A model generated the notes under the pieces. That model searched no databases. It was not told the DNA's origin and saw nothing but the letters and a program-made list of their open reading frames with translations. Shown here piece after piece: positions 1 to 12,900 of a stretch of DNA of 64,000 bases. This DNA comes from Elysia chlorotica (Eukaryota; Mollusca; Gastropoda; Plakobranchidae): assembly GCA_003991915.1 (NCBI GenBank), contig RQTK01000155.1, positions 236,328-300,327 of the forward strand, given 5' to 3'. Position 1 is the stretch's first letter. Each line of letters starts with the position of its first letter. A program made the translations under genes and the position numbers.

Positions 1-471
1 CCCAGATTTATTAGTGTATTATCTTCCTCTCACTGATAGTGCACATGTTTTTAAAAATGTGAAGCTCTGAACTAATGAAATTATAATGCTTGATGTAAGT
101 GACTGTAAAGAGTTAAAAATAGTCACAATAGATCATGTAGTCATCCATTAACATTCGAAATTTTGCTAAGAACTTTTCTGTGACTAAATATATGTGGGTG
201 TACTAACTCATGTCTTGCTGCATCCATAAAAAAGTCAGATCAATATGTATAAAGACAAGCATAAAAAAGTACAAGAGAGAAGAAAACAAAGAGAACAAAT
301 CTTATCCCAAATGATGCATAGTAAAGATAAGAATATCTCAAAATGACCAATGGTTGAAACCTGCTTCACAGAAGCAACCTCTAGGATCGATTAAATAGCT
401 ACATCTGTACAAAGAACACAAATAGAAGAGAGAGAAAAGAAATTACAGGAGGTAAATTCATAATAATAATA

Positions 472-537
<66 letters not shown>

Positions 538-2288
538 TCTTCTTAAAATCATGTAAAAGTTTGAAACAAAGTTGAGATCAATGAAAATCGTTTAAAAGTG
601 AAATTAATCAAATTTTAAAAGATTGCTGAGAAAATTTTTTTTTTAAATGGTTCTAAAATTGCAACTTATTTGTGACATGTATAAAGACAGACCAAACTCT
701 TTAAAAAAATTAAAACCCAAGGAAAACGTAAAAAAAAGTCAGGAAATGCTAAATATAAAAAAAAGATACTTGTTTGATTTCTAACTCCCTTTACATTTAA
801 CAACTTACACATCATAATATTAACTTTTTTGTGTGAAATTTGCAAAAAAGATCTGAAAAGAGCCTTGAATTTGTACAAAATACAAGAAAAATTATATTTT
901 ACAATATCAGAAATACCATACTCAGACGTGTTACAATCCAGTCTATCTCAATAAAAAAAGGCATTCATAAGCGTTGAGCATTTTCCCATGCAACTAACAG
1001 GGATACATCTAAAAAAAGTTTCAATTATTTACTTCACTTTAAACTTTCAAGGCCATGATAAGAAACTAGAGATACATGCATAAAATGAGGCTGGTTTATC
1101 TTTAGTGTCATACTTATTGGCCAGCAGCAACCAATATGAATTTTTGTTATTTTAAGAGACAGATGTACACAAGATTTAACAGATGTGCATAATGACAAAT
1201 ATTGTCATTTAGATTTTGGTCTATAGCTTTGATAAAAACAAAAGGGAATGCAACAACTCTCACATCTCACATACTGCTGGTATCCAGCTTAAATGAAGCC
1301 TTATTATAGCTAAGTAAGTTTGTTAACCCATGCAGATTCTCCCAAAAATGTTTTTATGCATAATGGCAAGTTTACTTTTAAATAATCTACTGCTTTACAC
1401 CAAGTTCAAAATACCCTTTGAATCAAACTAGTTGAATATTAATTTATCAATGTGAATCATGTTTTCTTTAACCTTTACCCTTGAAGATTAACAAAACAAA
1501 TATGGAGCAATATATGATATTTAATTTAAACGAGTTAAGAAGAAGGGGAAAAAAAAAGAATGCCACCAAAACATCTTTATACATGAACCTATAAAAAGTG
1601 TAGAATTAAGATCATTAAAAATCAACAGAAATGGTCACACTCACACTTAAATAAATAAATAAACTAATATCATCACTGATCAACCATGCTTTGAAGCACT
1701 TTCCTGAAATGTTTACTTAAAGCTCTCAAGAGCATTCTGCTTTTACAGGTTGTTTTGTCGATTAAGACTTTTATACAAACATTCATGTACAATTACTACT
1801 AATTCCAACTCCATTTTTTTATGTGAATACAATATCATTGCACACTTTGCACTCCCTCTATCATACCCTTTATCTCATCATAAAAAAATAATGAGGTATT
1901 TAAGGGGGGGGGGGGTAATGAAATGATGCCTTCAATTTCAGTATTTTGAGCATATATAAGAAAAAGGTTACCATTGAAGCATCAAGCAGCCCATTAACCC
2001 CAACCGCATTGGATTATGTTCCAAGTCACCTGTAAGCAAATTCAGTTTTTAAAAAAAAAGAAGAAAAAAGAACAATTCAAAAGATGATGTCTTTATAACC
2101 ATTAGTCCCTACTCATGTGTGGTCCAAACTTTTTTTTTTAAATTCAGAATTAAAGTAAATTGTTTTATGTAAATGTGGTTTAAATGCTTATTGGACATGA
2201 TAGGGCAAAGACAGGGCAAAGAAATACAAATCCCATAACAATGCCAACAGGGATGATGCCTCAATGAGAATTAACAAGTGGTGTAACT
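1..2288. other. Downstream flank of SHPRH: AT-rich, no gene seen
   Basis: This stretch follows the SHPRH stop codon and probably contains its 3' UTR on the minus strand. It has A/T runs, a trinucleotide array (462-536), a short AAAT run near 1648-1663 and a G run at about 1901-1913. The only open frame is a 70-codon one of low complexity, which I do not consider coding. Confidence 0.5.
462..536. repeat. (AAT)n microsatellite
   Basis: About 24 nearly perfect copies of a three-base AT-rich unit, with one G interruption near its start, in the SHPRH 3' flank. Confidence 0.95.
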
Positions 2289-3924
2289 TCATGACTGATG
2301 AGCTGATGAGCTGGGCGATGTGGAAGTGAAGGCTGTACTGGTCGTTGTTCGTGATATAGCAGGCATAGTGGTTGATGTTGTTAAAGCTGCTGAAGCTGTG
2401 TTAGAATGAGCGTCACTTGATGCTGCAGACACAGAGGCTTCTACAGAACTCTCAGCACTGATGGTTTCTGTAAGGGATGAGGTAGGTCTGCTTTCTTCTG
2501 AGATAGAAAGATTTTCACTTTCTGGACAAGTCGTCATAGTGGCTGACAAATCTGACTGCGTCACATTGGGCATGTGAGGGACGGACGTTAAAATTGCTTT
2601 AGATGCCACTTCAGTCACACGTGTGTCAGATCCTTCTATGTGGTTAGAACTTTGAGCTTTGGTTACATTTGTTCCTTCATCACTGGGGTTGACAGTACTA
2701 ACTACATTGTTAAAGTGACGGTCTGTACAACTGTTAGCCCTACTTTCACTGTTACTGTCTTCACAACATAAATTATTACTTGAATCAGCAGTGCCACTAG
2801 TATGACTAGATTTGTCACTGCTATCACTATTGCTTGATCCACTACTGCTGACAATAGGACTTAGTCCACAATTGATATTGACTTTGCTTGATTGAGCATT
2901 GCTGTAAAGAGTTCTTGCTGTACTTCTGCTGCCGCTAAAGCTACCTGGGTCAGAGCTACATACAAAACTTGATCCAGCAGCATTGCAAACATTACTTGAT
3001 GCTGTGTTAAAGCCAACAGAACTTAATCCACTAGTGCAGCCAACATTTCTGGATTGAGCAGTATTACTATTACCAACATTTTTTGACACATCCTGGCAAG
3101 CACTATTGCTTGAAGTAACACTGCTGCCAACAATGCTTGATTCAACACTGCTGCCAACAGTACCCTTATCACCACAACTAATGTTTTTTGACGGTACATT
3201 ACTATCATTAGTTTGTCCAAGGGTACCTGATTCAGAGCTTCTGCTCACAGTGCCAGTACCTTTGTTAGACCTGGGACTGCCAACATAACTTGATTTTGCA
3301 CTACTGCTAACATTACTTGATCCTGCACTACTGCTAACATTACTTGAGCCTGAACTAATGCCAACATTATTTGATTCCGTACTGTTGTCAACATTACTTA
3401 ATACAGAATTTGAACCTTCACCACTGCCTACGCCAGCGTTATCACCATCTTCACGAACAGCACTTGAGCCAGTAATGCTGCCATTTCTACCGTCAAGAGT
3501 CACATTATTTGGCCCAGCACTACTATCTTGAGTCCCATCAACAGCATTGTTTGGAATGACTGATTCACTGTCTCTACTCCCATGATCCACATGGCTTGGC
3601 ACAGCCCTGGCAGCATTTGTGTCATCGTCATTAAGACTGCCTGAACCGACACGACTAGAGGGACTATTGTTCACAGAAGGAGTAAGTGAGGCTCCCTCAA
3701 CCCCTTCTCCTCCTCCTCCTCCTCTTTCCTCCTCCTCGTCCTCCTCTCTTGCCTCCTCTGGGCCTGGTTCCTGAATGAGGGATGTGATGTCGCCAACGGT
3801 CAGCTCTACACCTTCGTCCCTTGCATGCCCAACCCGAGACTTGGATTCTCTCACAGCCTTCACAATGTGGTAGATTTTCTCCTCTATTGTGCCACGGACT
3901 AAGAATCTGTGAATCTGAGTTGGC
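2289..3924 (-). CDS. SHPRH: SHPRH last exon: end of helicase plus long Ser/Asn-rich tail
   Basis: The exon starts with the last conserved helicase segment (PTQIHRFLVRGTIEEKI) and the family's C-terminal element (VELTVGDITSLIQE). A Glu-rich then Gly-rich run follows, encoded by a TCC/CTC microsatellite near 3712-3760. After it come about 450-500 residues made mainly of Ser, Asn, Gly, Thr and Val, with repeats such as SSGSSNVSSSAGSSNV. Human SHPRH ends soon after the DLF element, so the tail is additional. It is open to the stop at 2289 for over 500 codons, which argues that it is translated. It contains no domain I recognise. Confidence 0.9.
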
Positions 3925-6900
3925 CTGTGGAGAAGAGGATACTACTTATTTTGTGAAGTAATAAACTGAAGTGGACATTGTATAAGACTATGCATCTGAA
4001 GTGAATTTTCACTTCATAGGATCTTGTTTTCCAAGATCTATATCTTTTTATGTTATTTTTTGTATATAAAAAAATGTTTGTCCAATTCTCTTTAACTCAT
4101 TGGGGAATCAAGAGATAAGGTCTTGACTATATATTTTTAAAAAGAATATATAATTCAATATCGAATTATGGGGGGTTTGAAAAATCCATTAGTTTATGGA
4201 CATTGTTTTATCACTGAGTTGTGCCCCTTGCAGAAGGATTTAGGCAGTGCTTACAGTAATCACCAAACATTTTGATTTTAAAAATTTAGTGTGGTTCTGC
4301 GCATGAGGTTTATCAGATTACCTACTAGTTTTTATTATAATGGCGAAATATTCTTACTATTTATTAGTGTGAGTCTTACTTAATTAAATAATACTACATT
4401 CAGAATTTATTTAATATAATCATCTTCCAAAACTTGACACTTCCCCTAGTAATTCTGATCATTAATAACAAAAAAAATTTAAAAAAAGGTTATTTGATAA
4501 CACTTTCAAAAGACTATGTTAGCAAAACCTATTTTCAAACATATTACACTCCGCCCAAAGAAAGGTTGTAACAACACAAAGAGGGCACCAGATTGGAATC
4601 CTCAGGAGAAAAGATCAAAGGTGAAGCACTTGGAACTTTGAGAATGGTCAGGGAAATGGATGAGGGCAGAAGTGGAAAGACATTGTGCAAAAGTAAAGTG
4701 GCATGTTCCCTGAGCGAGGGTGAGAGAGGCAATGATGATGATGATGATGTGACTCATTTGGAGATCCCACAAACCCCGAGCCTGATGATATGTGAAGCAA
4801 CCAGGGTGAATCAGGCACTTTTTGAGATATTTATAGTGTGTTAAGAAGAATCAAATGCACTTTAGGAGTAAAAAAAATATTTGTTTTGAAAAAATATTGA
4901 CGCTATCATTTCTACAACCAGAGAAAATCCATTATTTTTAAATTAAAAAGGGTCAAAGCAGTCATTTTTTTTTTATCTAAAGAGGGCTCTAGCTCAAAAC
5001 TTTTATCAGCAACTTGTGTCTCATTCACTCTGGTTGCCTTATAAATTATAGAGTGTACACTGGCTGACCTAGTTTGGCCAATCCTGTAGATCCTGGAGAT
5101 GGCCTGGGCCTCCTCCTCCAAGTTGAGCTCAGGCTCCACCAGCAAGACGTGGTTCGCCTCCACCAGGTTCAGACCGTTGGCCCCGACGTGCAGTGGCAGG
5201 AGCAGCACAGACAGGTCAGAGTCCGACTTGAATGCTGAGAGGTTGTCCTGAAGCCAAATTATCATTCAGAGGTTGATATTATCACGAGCTTGATTTGTAA
5301 AGCAATTGATTAAGGAGGTTGATTATCAGTGTACTTGGGGTGTATGGAAATCATTTTAAAGCGGTTGATTGTCATTGTGCTTGAGATGTATAGAAATCAT
5401 TTTAAAGTGGTCGATTGTCACTGTGCTTAAGATGTATGGAAATTATTTTAAAGAGGTTGATTGTGACTGTGCTTGAGATGTATAGAAATCATTTTAAAGC
5501 AGTTGATGGTCAACCTGCTTGAAATGTAAAGAAATCTTTTTAAAGAAGAGGTTGATTGTCACTGCGCTTGACATGTATATAAATAAATGTAAAGAGGTTG
5601 TTTTTCACTGTGCTTAAGATGCATGGAAATCAATTAAAACAGGCTGAGATTTTTTTTTAGAATAAACGTAAAGAAAATAAGAGAGTGACACACAATTGTT
5701 CTTTAAAAAAAAATAGAAATACCTAAGATAAGATCAAGATAAATAACAAATGTACTACACCCTGTACTATGCTGCCAATGAAACTAGAGGTGGAATAAAT
5801 CTTTTATGTATTCATCTTTTTCATCATTAAATTATGCAACCCAACAATCACTTTTTTTTAAAAGTATTAATTTTTGAAGGGCAAAGTCTTACCTGAAAAT
5901 GGTTTGGATCATGAAGACTTTTGTAGGTAATTTTGTTTTCTGCCAGAGCAGATGCTAAGATATCCAAGACACTGACCCACTGAAAAACAAATTCAAAAAG
6001 AGTCAGTTTTGTTAGATATAAACCAAAATGTTCACAATCAGGGTCGTCAGTGAACACTGCATAAACCTATTAATTGAATTAAATTTTTAATGAAATATTT
6101 TTCCTGCGACCTCTATTCATAAATATTTGTTACAATCTAATAAAGAGGTTTATAACTCGATTTTCACAAAAGATGACTATTCAGGAATTCCCCTGGAGAT
6201 TGAATTGGGTGGCATTGACTACAGATTGTTTGAAAAAAATTGAAAACCTCTTAAGAGATTTAAATTATGTTGCTATTTAAACATAAGTCAGCCAGACATA
6301 ACTCTCTAAGCCCAGCTCACATTATGACTTAGACATTATTGCCACAAAGAATGGAGAAATAATTTTAATGAATTTTAGTTTAGATATATACAGTAAATCA
6401 AGAGATTCCATTTTATGTTGGCCTCGACTCAACTTTTTTTTTTCGATCAATCTTAAAGACATGTTCAAACAAAAAAGTATATATGGAATCAGCGTCATAA
6501 TGTATATAAAAAAAAAATTTAGCATAAATATCAAGTACACCCACCAAAGAGAAGACAAGAGCTTTAGCAGAAGGGTCCTGCTCTTTGATTTTGATAAGAC
6601 ATTCAATGACCGCCTGCACTTTGGTTGAATGGCTGCCCTGGATAGAAAACAAAATCAATGCATTAGGAAATCTGATGCTTAAGTTTGCTAACACTTCTTA
6701 CAAGTAAAGGAAGTATAAGCTTAAAAGGCATTAGAAAGATTTTACCACATATAGACTAGACATATTCAAGAACTTGACTACATTCAATAACTGCACTTAC
6801 TTTGACTGTGATTCTTTCTTTCTTCAGAGTAGTGACGTACGAGATCTCCCTCACTGGGGTGAAGAAGCGACACATTGGGCACTTGAGCCGCCTGTCTATG

Positions 6901-9900
6901 TTTCCCCCGATGAGAGTGCGATCAATCATGGTCCGCATGCAGCACAGACAGAAGCAATGCCCACACATCAGGACACTCCACTGGGGTAAAAAGAAAAAGC
7001 AAAAAGCAAAAATAGTAAATTGTTTTATACTTAACTATTGTATTGAGGGACACAACATTTTTAAGGGAAGATATCCATTTCAAAACTTTCTGTATTTTTT
7101 TAATAATGTCTCCCTTGCTAAATATTCCAATTTCATAAGTGAAAGAGTAGCGGTACATTTAAGATTTTTTTTTAGTAGTGGTACATCTGCCCAGATCTAT
7201 CCATAGATCTTGCCAACCTTCTATTGAAGTTCTCGATCTTGCCATCAATCTACGTATAGCCTTAGTAAGGTTAGATGATGGTAAAGAGCCATTAAGAAGA
7301 AGAGATAGGTCTTACTTAGAAAAAGAAAGTTTATTAGCTGATTATCTGGGGTATACAGCAATTTAATCACCAGCACTACAGAAGTTAAAAAGAGTGATTG
7401 TTAATAAATCCCAGAGTTCTATAACCAATATTTCGACTAACCCAATTTTTTTTCCACTAAAGGACATGAGCTTGTTATGAGGCAGGAGCTATTAAGTTAA
7501 ATCATAGACAATTCACTGCAACGAGAAAATTTGAACGACGATGATTACACATTGACTTTTTAACGCATTAGAGAGCATGAGCAACAAGTTTTAACTAAAT
7601 CTTCCTAATGATGCTTGAGAAAGATTTAAGCTATCAAGGAGCCCTCTCACCTCCACTCCTAATCCGCTCTGACATATAGGACAAGAGTCAGGGTTGCAGT
7701 TGTCTCCTTGCTCAGCCTGGAACACAAATATTAAATAGTTTAAAATGGCACTTAAATTTTAACCCTTAAGTGTCCCATACGGCTGCAGTGCTTGTTGTGT
7801 CACTTAATATCTAAAATGATACTGAATCTTTAACCCCTTAATATACCACAGGCCAGCACTGCTTCTCATACATTCTTATAAAAGATTTTTTACAATTTTG
7901 CTTCATGAGGGTTTTTTAATAATGCTTCAAAGAAATGACGCAGTCGTTATTTTTTATTGTTTCATAAACACTTGTTGTCATAATTTGTTCTTTAGATTTA
8001 AAAAAAAATGATTCTCGTTATAATAAAAAAAAAGAAAATTCCATTACCTTAGATATCATACTCAATTTTTTAAAATAGTTTAGGTCTTTCTTTACACTTA
8101 AAAAAGGCAACTAAAAAGCATACAGTATACTTTGATAGGAGTTTTCTTTTCTCTAGGTTTCCAATATCCTATAGTCCAAAGCACTACAGTGCATGACTGA
8201 ATGACAAACAGAATATCCTACAGAGACACAGAGTTCACAAAGTGAATAAAAGACTCACTCTCTTGGCCAGGTTAGTGAGGTACAGCAGCTGACCAAGCTT
8301 CTTGTGCAGTTCATTCCGACCAACAATTTCATCCCGTGAGCAACCGGCCTGGATACCAAACATCTGAAAAAGTGAGAAAAGCAATCCGTTTTCACACTAT
8401 TTGAAATTTGTGTGAGCTCAGTTGTTGAGAGCACTTTCAAATATCTATCTCAATAAATAATGCCCTCTCTATATCATGAAAAAAAATTTTTTTTTCATTA
8501 TTATAAAACATACATAGTTCAGCTATGGTTTTGGTTATAGATTTCAATGAGCTTAAAAAATGAATAAAAAGTCAAGTGCCATCTTACATCTGTAGCCTCA
8601 ATAACATTGAGAATCTTGGTGGTGGGTTTCGGCTCAAACTCTCCTCTCAGTCTCAGCCTTTCTGTTGCCATTTCCAATTCATCTATGGCAGATATCATCT
8701 CACGGTGGTTCAGCCACACCGAACGTAGTGTCTGAACATATGAAGAAAGGAAAAAAATTATATACTAAAATCAAAGTAATTTTTCCTTGGTATAAAAAAG
8801 AGATTAATGATTGTGTTTTAGGAGTGTATTGATATTTTCTTAAAGAAATCATGATTCAGTCGTAGTTTAACACCGCTTTCATCTTAAAAGTTCTTTTAAT
8901 AACAAACAAGAATACCATTTCCTGTTAATAAAAAAAGGTAGCTAAAAATAAACGAAAGAGAGAGGTTACCAACTTGCTTTAGTGCTGCACATAAATATTG
9001 CCTTACCTTGAATTCTTTCTTCAGAGCCTCCATGTGTCTGATATGGACAGCAGCAGCCTCCAGAATGTCTTGATCCGTCTCTGTAAAACCATTATCAGAA
9101 TATTGAATTTATACACATTGTGATTTTAAGGGTTATGGGCCTTTGAATATTTATCGATTTTGTTTTTGTTCTATAACCTACATTTACAATATTTGTTTAA
9201 GTGCCATATTTAAGACCCACTAACCACAAAAGGTATTCTAAAACAGAATAGATGTCAAAATGCAACATCTAGAGAATAAAAACCTTGATATGACAAATTA
9301 CCCCAGGTACTCTCACATCAAATTAATTGCCAAGCTTTCTCTCACAAACTCATATTTATCAAAAGGATTTATTTGATCTACAATTCAAAACCTGTAAATA
9401 TTGACAACCATTAATCATGTTTGTAACTCACCAAAACTTTGCTTGTAGAAAGAGAGAATGCTCTTGAGAGTGCGCTCCACCTCACTGTCTGCCCAGGTGC
9501 CCTGACGCTTGGTGCTCACCTGGTAGGCCAGGCTGCCCTCGTCTCCACCTACTGTCACACCTCTGTGAGGCGAGGGGGAGAAAGGAACGGTATGTGAGGG
9601 GAGGGGGAGAAAGGAACGGTAAAAGGACACAAACATTAAAGATCTGTCCAAGCAATAGCAAACACCTAGAAGACATTTTCTATCTCTCTATTTACTCATT
9701 GTCAATTCCTATCTCATTCAAAATTGTGTTATTTCTAACTTGTTTTATTCACATGTTGGCAATTTACACCTTGTTTAAATGTTTAATTAACATTGATTTA
9801 CAGCCAAGTTTCATAGTTATATACATATTTTTAACATCTATCAAACTTCAGAGCATATATATTCAAATAAGTTTGGAAAAGAACCAAACATAATATTGCC

Positions 9901-12900
9901 AACTCCTCCAACTGTGACTTGTGAAGTATGTACATGGTGATGAAAGATCAATATATACATACAAGACAACTATTGAGAATGATTTTTATATGCATTACAG
10001 TTTGTATTTTGAAATAAAAATTGTATGTCTTACCTCTCCACAAAAAGAAAAAGTTTGCTTTCATATTCATTGAACAATTCATCCACTTTGCAGAATAAGC
10101 AACTGTTAGAAGAAGAAAAAATTGAGATCTTCAAAAAACATCAGTAAAAAATGTTACTTTAGCCAGCTTTAACTTTTACCTTCATCTTGTTTTTTTTTTT
10201 TTCAATGATTCAATGAGTATCACTCCAATATTTTCATACACTTGAAGAAAGAAAACCCACTTTTCTTAACTCTTAAAATAAAGACTATTGGGAGGGTTTT
10301 TTTTAGAATTTATTATATCCTGAAAATTATTGTGCATTCTTCTCAATTCTCCTAAGAAAAAAATTATACAATTTAAAAGATATTGTGTACGTTGAAAATC
10401 TATAAGCTGCTGGCAGTGTTCGATCATGCCCTTTATATATAATGAACAAGAAATTTTAAGATTAAGATTTACCTCAGCAATGTGATCATAACTATAGCTG
10501 GTGAGATTTAAACCTCAAAGGAAGCCATGCTAGATGTTATGGCTACATATTTCACAGGCTTGCTCTTTACACTTCTGTCCCATATGACTGATCGCTGTCT
10601 GATGTGCTAGAAGAATGGTCTTCCTTTTCTAAAATCTAAGTTACAAATTTTAAATTAAATATAATTTTGTAAATTTGGGAGTTGCGAGGATTTTAAAAAA
10701 TATATGTTGCGTCTTTTTTTAAACTCAGTAAGGGGGACATTATTTATATCCTGCTAACTAAAGCATACTAAACAGCTGTCTTGACTTCAATTCAAAGTTT
10801 AACAACGTATTGTAAACTAAGCCATGCTATAAATGTCTCTTCTAGCCAAATCAACTTTTAAGCAATTTATCTGTAAGCTAAAGCATGCTATTAGACTTTC
10901 GTGACACCTTAAAGTTTTGAGCACTTTATAAGTTAAATCAAGCTAGTATCAGACTGTCTTGGCACCAACTCACGTTTCAAGCACTTCATCTGTAAGCTAA
11001 AGCATGCTACTAGACTGTCTTGGCACCAACTCACTTTTTGAGCACTTCATCTGTAAGCTAAAGCATGCTGCTAGACTGCCTTGTCACCAACTCACGTTTT
11101 GAGCACTTCATCGGTAAGCTAAAGCATGCTGCTAGACTGCCTTAACACCAACTCACGTTTTGAGAACTTCATCTGTAAGTTAAAGCATGCCACTAGACTG
11201 CCTTGACACCAACTCACGTTTTGAGCACTTCACCTTTAAGCTTAAGTATGCGGCTAGACTGCCTTGGCATCAACTCACGTTTTGAGTACTTCACCTGTAA
11301 GCTAAAGCATGCTGCTAGACTGCCTTGACACCAACTCACGTTTTGAGTACTTCACCTGTAAGCTAAATCATGCTACTAGACTGCCTTGGCACCCACTCAC
11401 GTTTTGAGCACCTGGTCAGCAGGACGAAGACAGCAGGTGGCTGCCGCCTGCACCATCCCCTGGCTGGTGTCTCTCCACAGCTCGCCCAAGCGGTCAGTGA
11501 GGGCCACTCTGGCAGTGGTCAAGGCCTGCAAGTGTTGGTCCACGACGTACAGAAGACCGTTGGCTGAGTTGAAGCTGGATGGAGAAAGGTTTAGATTTAA
11601 TCTCAACAACTTTGTGATAAACAAAGAATGAAGTTTTAAAGATTTACTTAAGCTCATTTGTTCTTTTTTTTTTTTTTTATATGATTGCCAGAAACACTTT
11701 TTATAATTTTCCAGGATAAATTTGTGAAACTATTTTTCTTTGATGCAAATTTTCAGGATAAAAAATATTAACATTTTTTTTATTATTGACATTTGGGCTT
11801 GTCATGAGAAATGAAAGTTTGACTTGTTGCAACCAACTTACCTTACACTACAATGCACATCTTTTTTTTAGAACTTGTGGTCAGACTTTTACATATCTGC
11901 ACAAAGCATATTTCAATCTCATTTATTTGCTTTTGCCACACAATTGATAAGATAACTAAAGTAAGCTAACATTTTTTTTAAAATGATTGATGTGTTTATT
12001 ACATACATTTTTTTTTTCTAACATTGAAAGATTTTTCTTCATTGCTTATTTTCATTTTTGTGAGCAAGAAACACCAAAAAGAACAATGCAAAGACTTACA
12101 TCTCTGCAATAGTGCCCTCTGTGGTTGAAGTTCTCAATAGATCATCCTTCACTTTGAACACAAGGTCATGGTCAATGCTACGCTGAGTTGTCATATCAAC
12201 CACCTCTGCCCACCAGTCTCCATCTAGGGAGTCCAGCTGGACAAATGAAGGCCAAGCAGATTTTAAAAGATTTCAGATTTTAAAAAAACTGGACAAGATA
12301 GGAACAGTTATGTTCAAATATAACTTACAATGTCATGTTATATTACCCTACACTATAAGTGTCCGTCTTAAACGGCAAGAGAATATGGCAATATAGAGCT
12401 GGAAAGACAGGTTGGGCAGGAAGGCTTTAAATGAATTCAAATGTTGGTATTTAGATATTTTGACAACAAAATTTGATGAAGTAGAACGTGAATGCTTTAA
12501 GCTCGTCTAGCCCTTTTGGCAAGCATTTAAAAAAAAACATGCAAATGTGTATACAGATTTAGATGCATTAAGCAAACTTGCATACACACCTTCATTTTAA
12601 GATCTTTGATCATTTTTTGTGAAGTTTCCAGTGCATCAAGGCTTGAAGCCATATTTGTTTTTGTTCGAGACATGTACTTAGTTTTCAGCTCTTCACACTG
12701 AAAAAGATTCAATTTGAAAGCATTAGGCATTGAAAAACCTATTGTAGTAAAATTGTTCCTACTTAAAATAAATGATCATCAGCAACTTAAAGAACTTATA
12801 AATCAACTTCAGGTAATTTTGCCACACTGGAAACAAATTGATTTCTTGTAGCTGAATAATGTAATGAATTACGAAGAGAAAATCTACCGAATATACAAAT

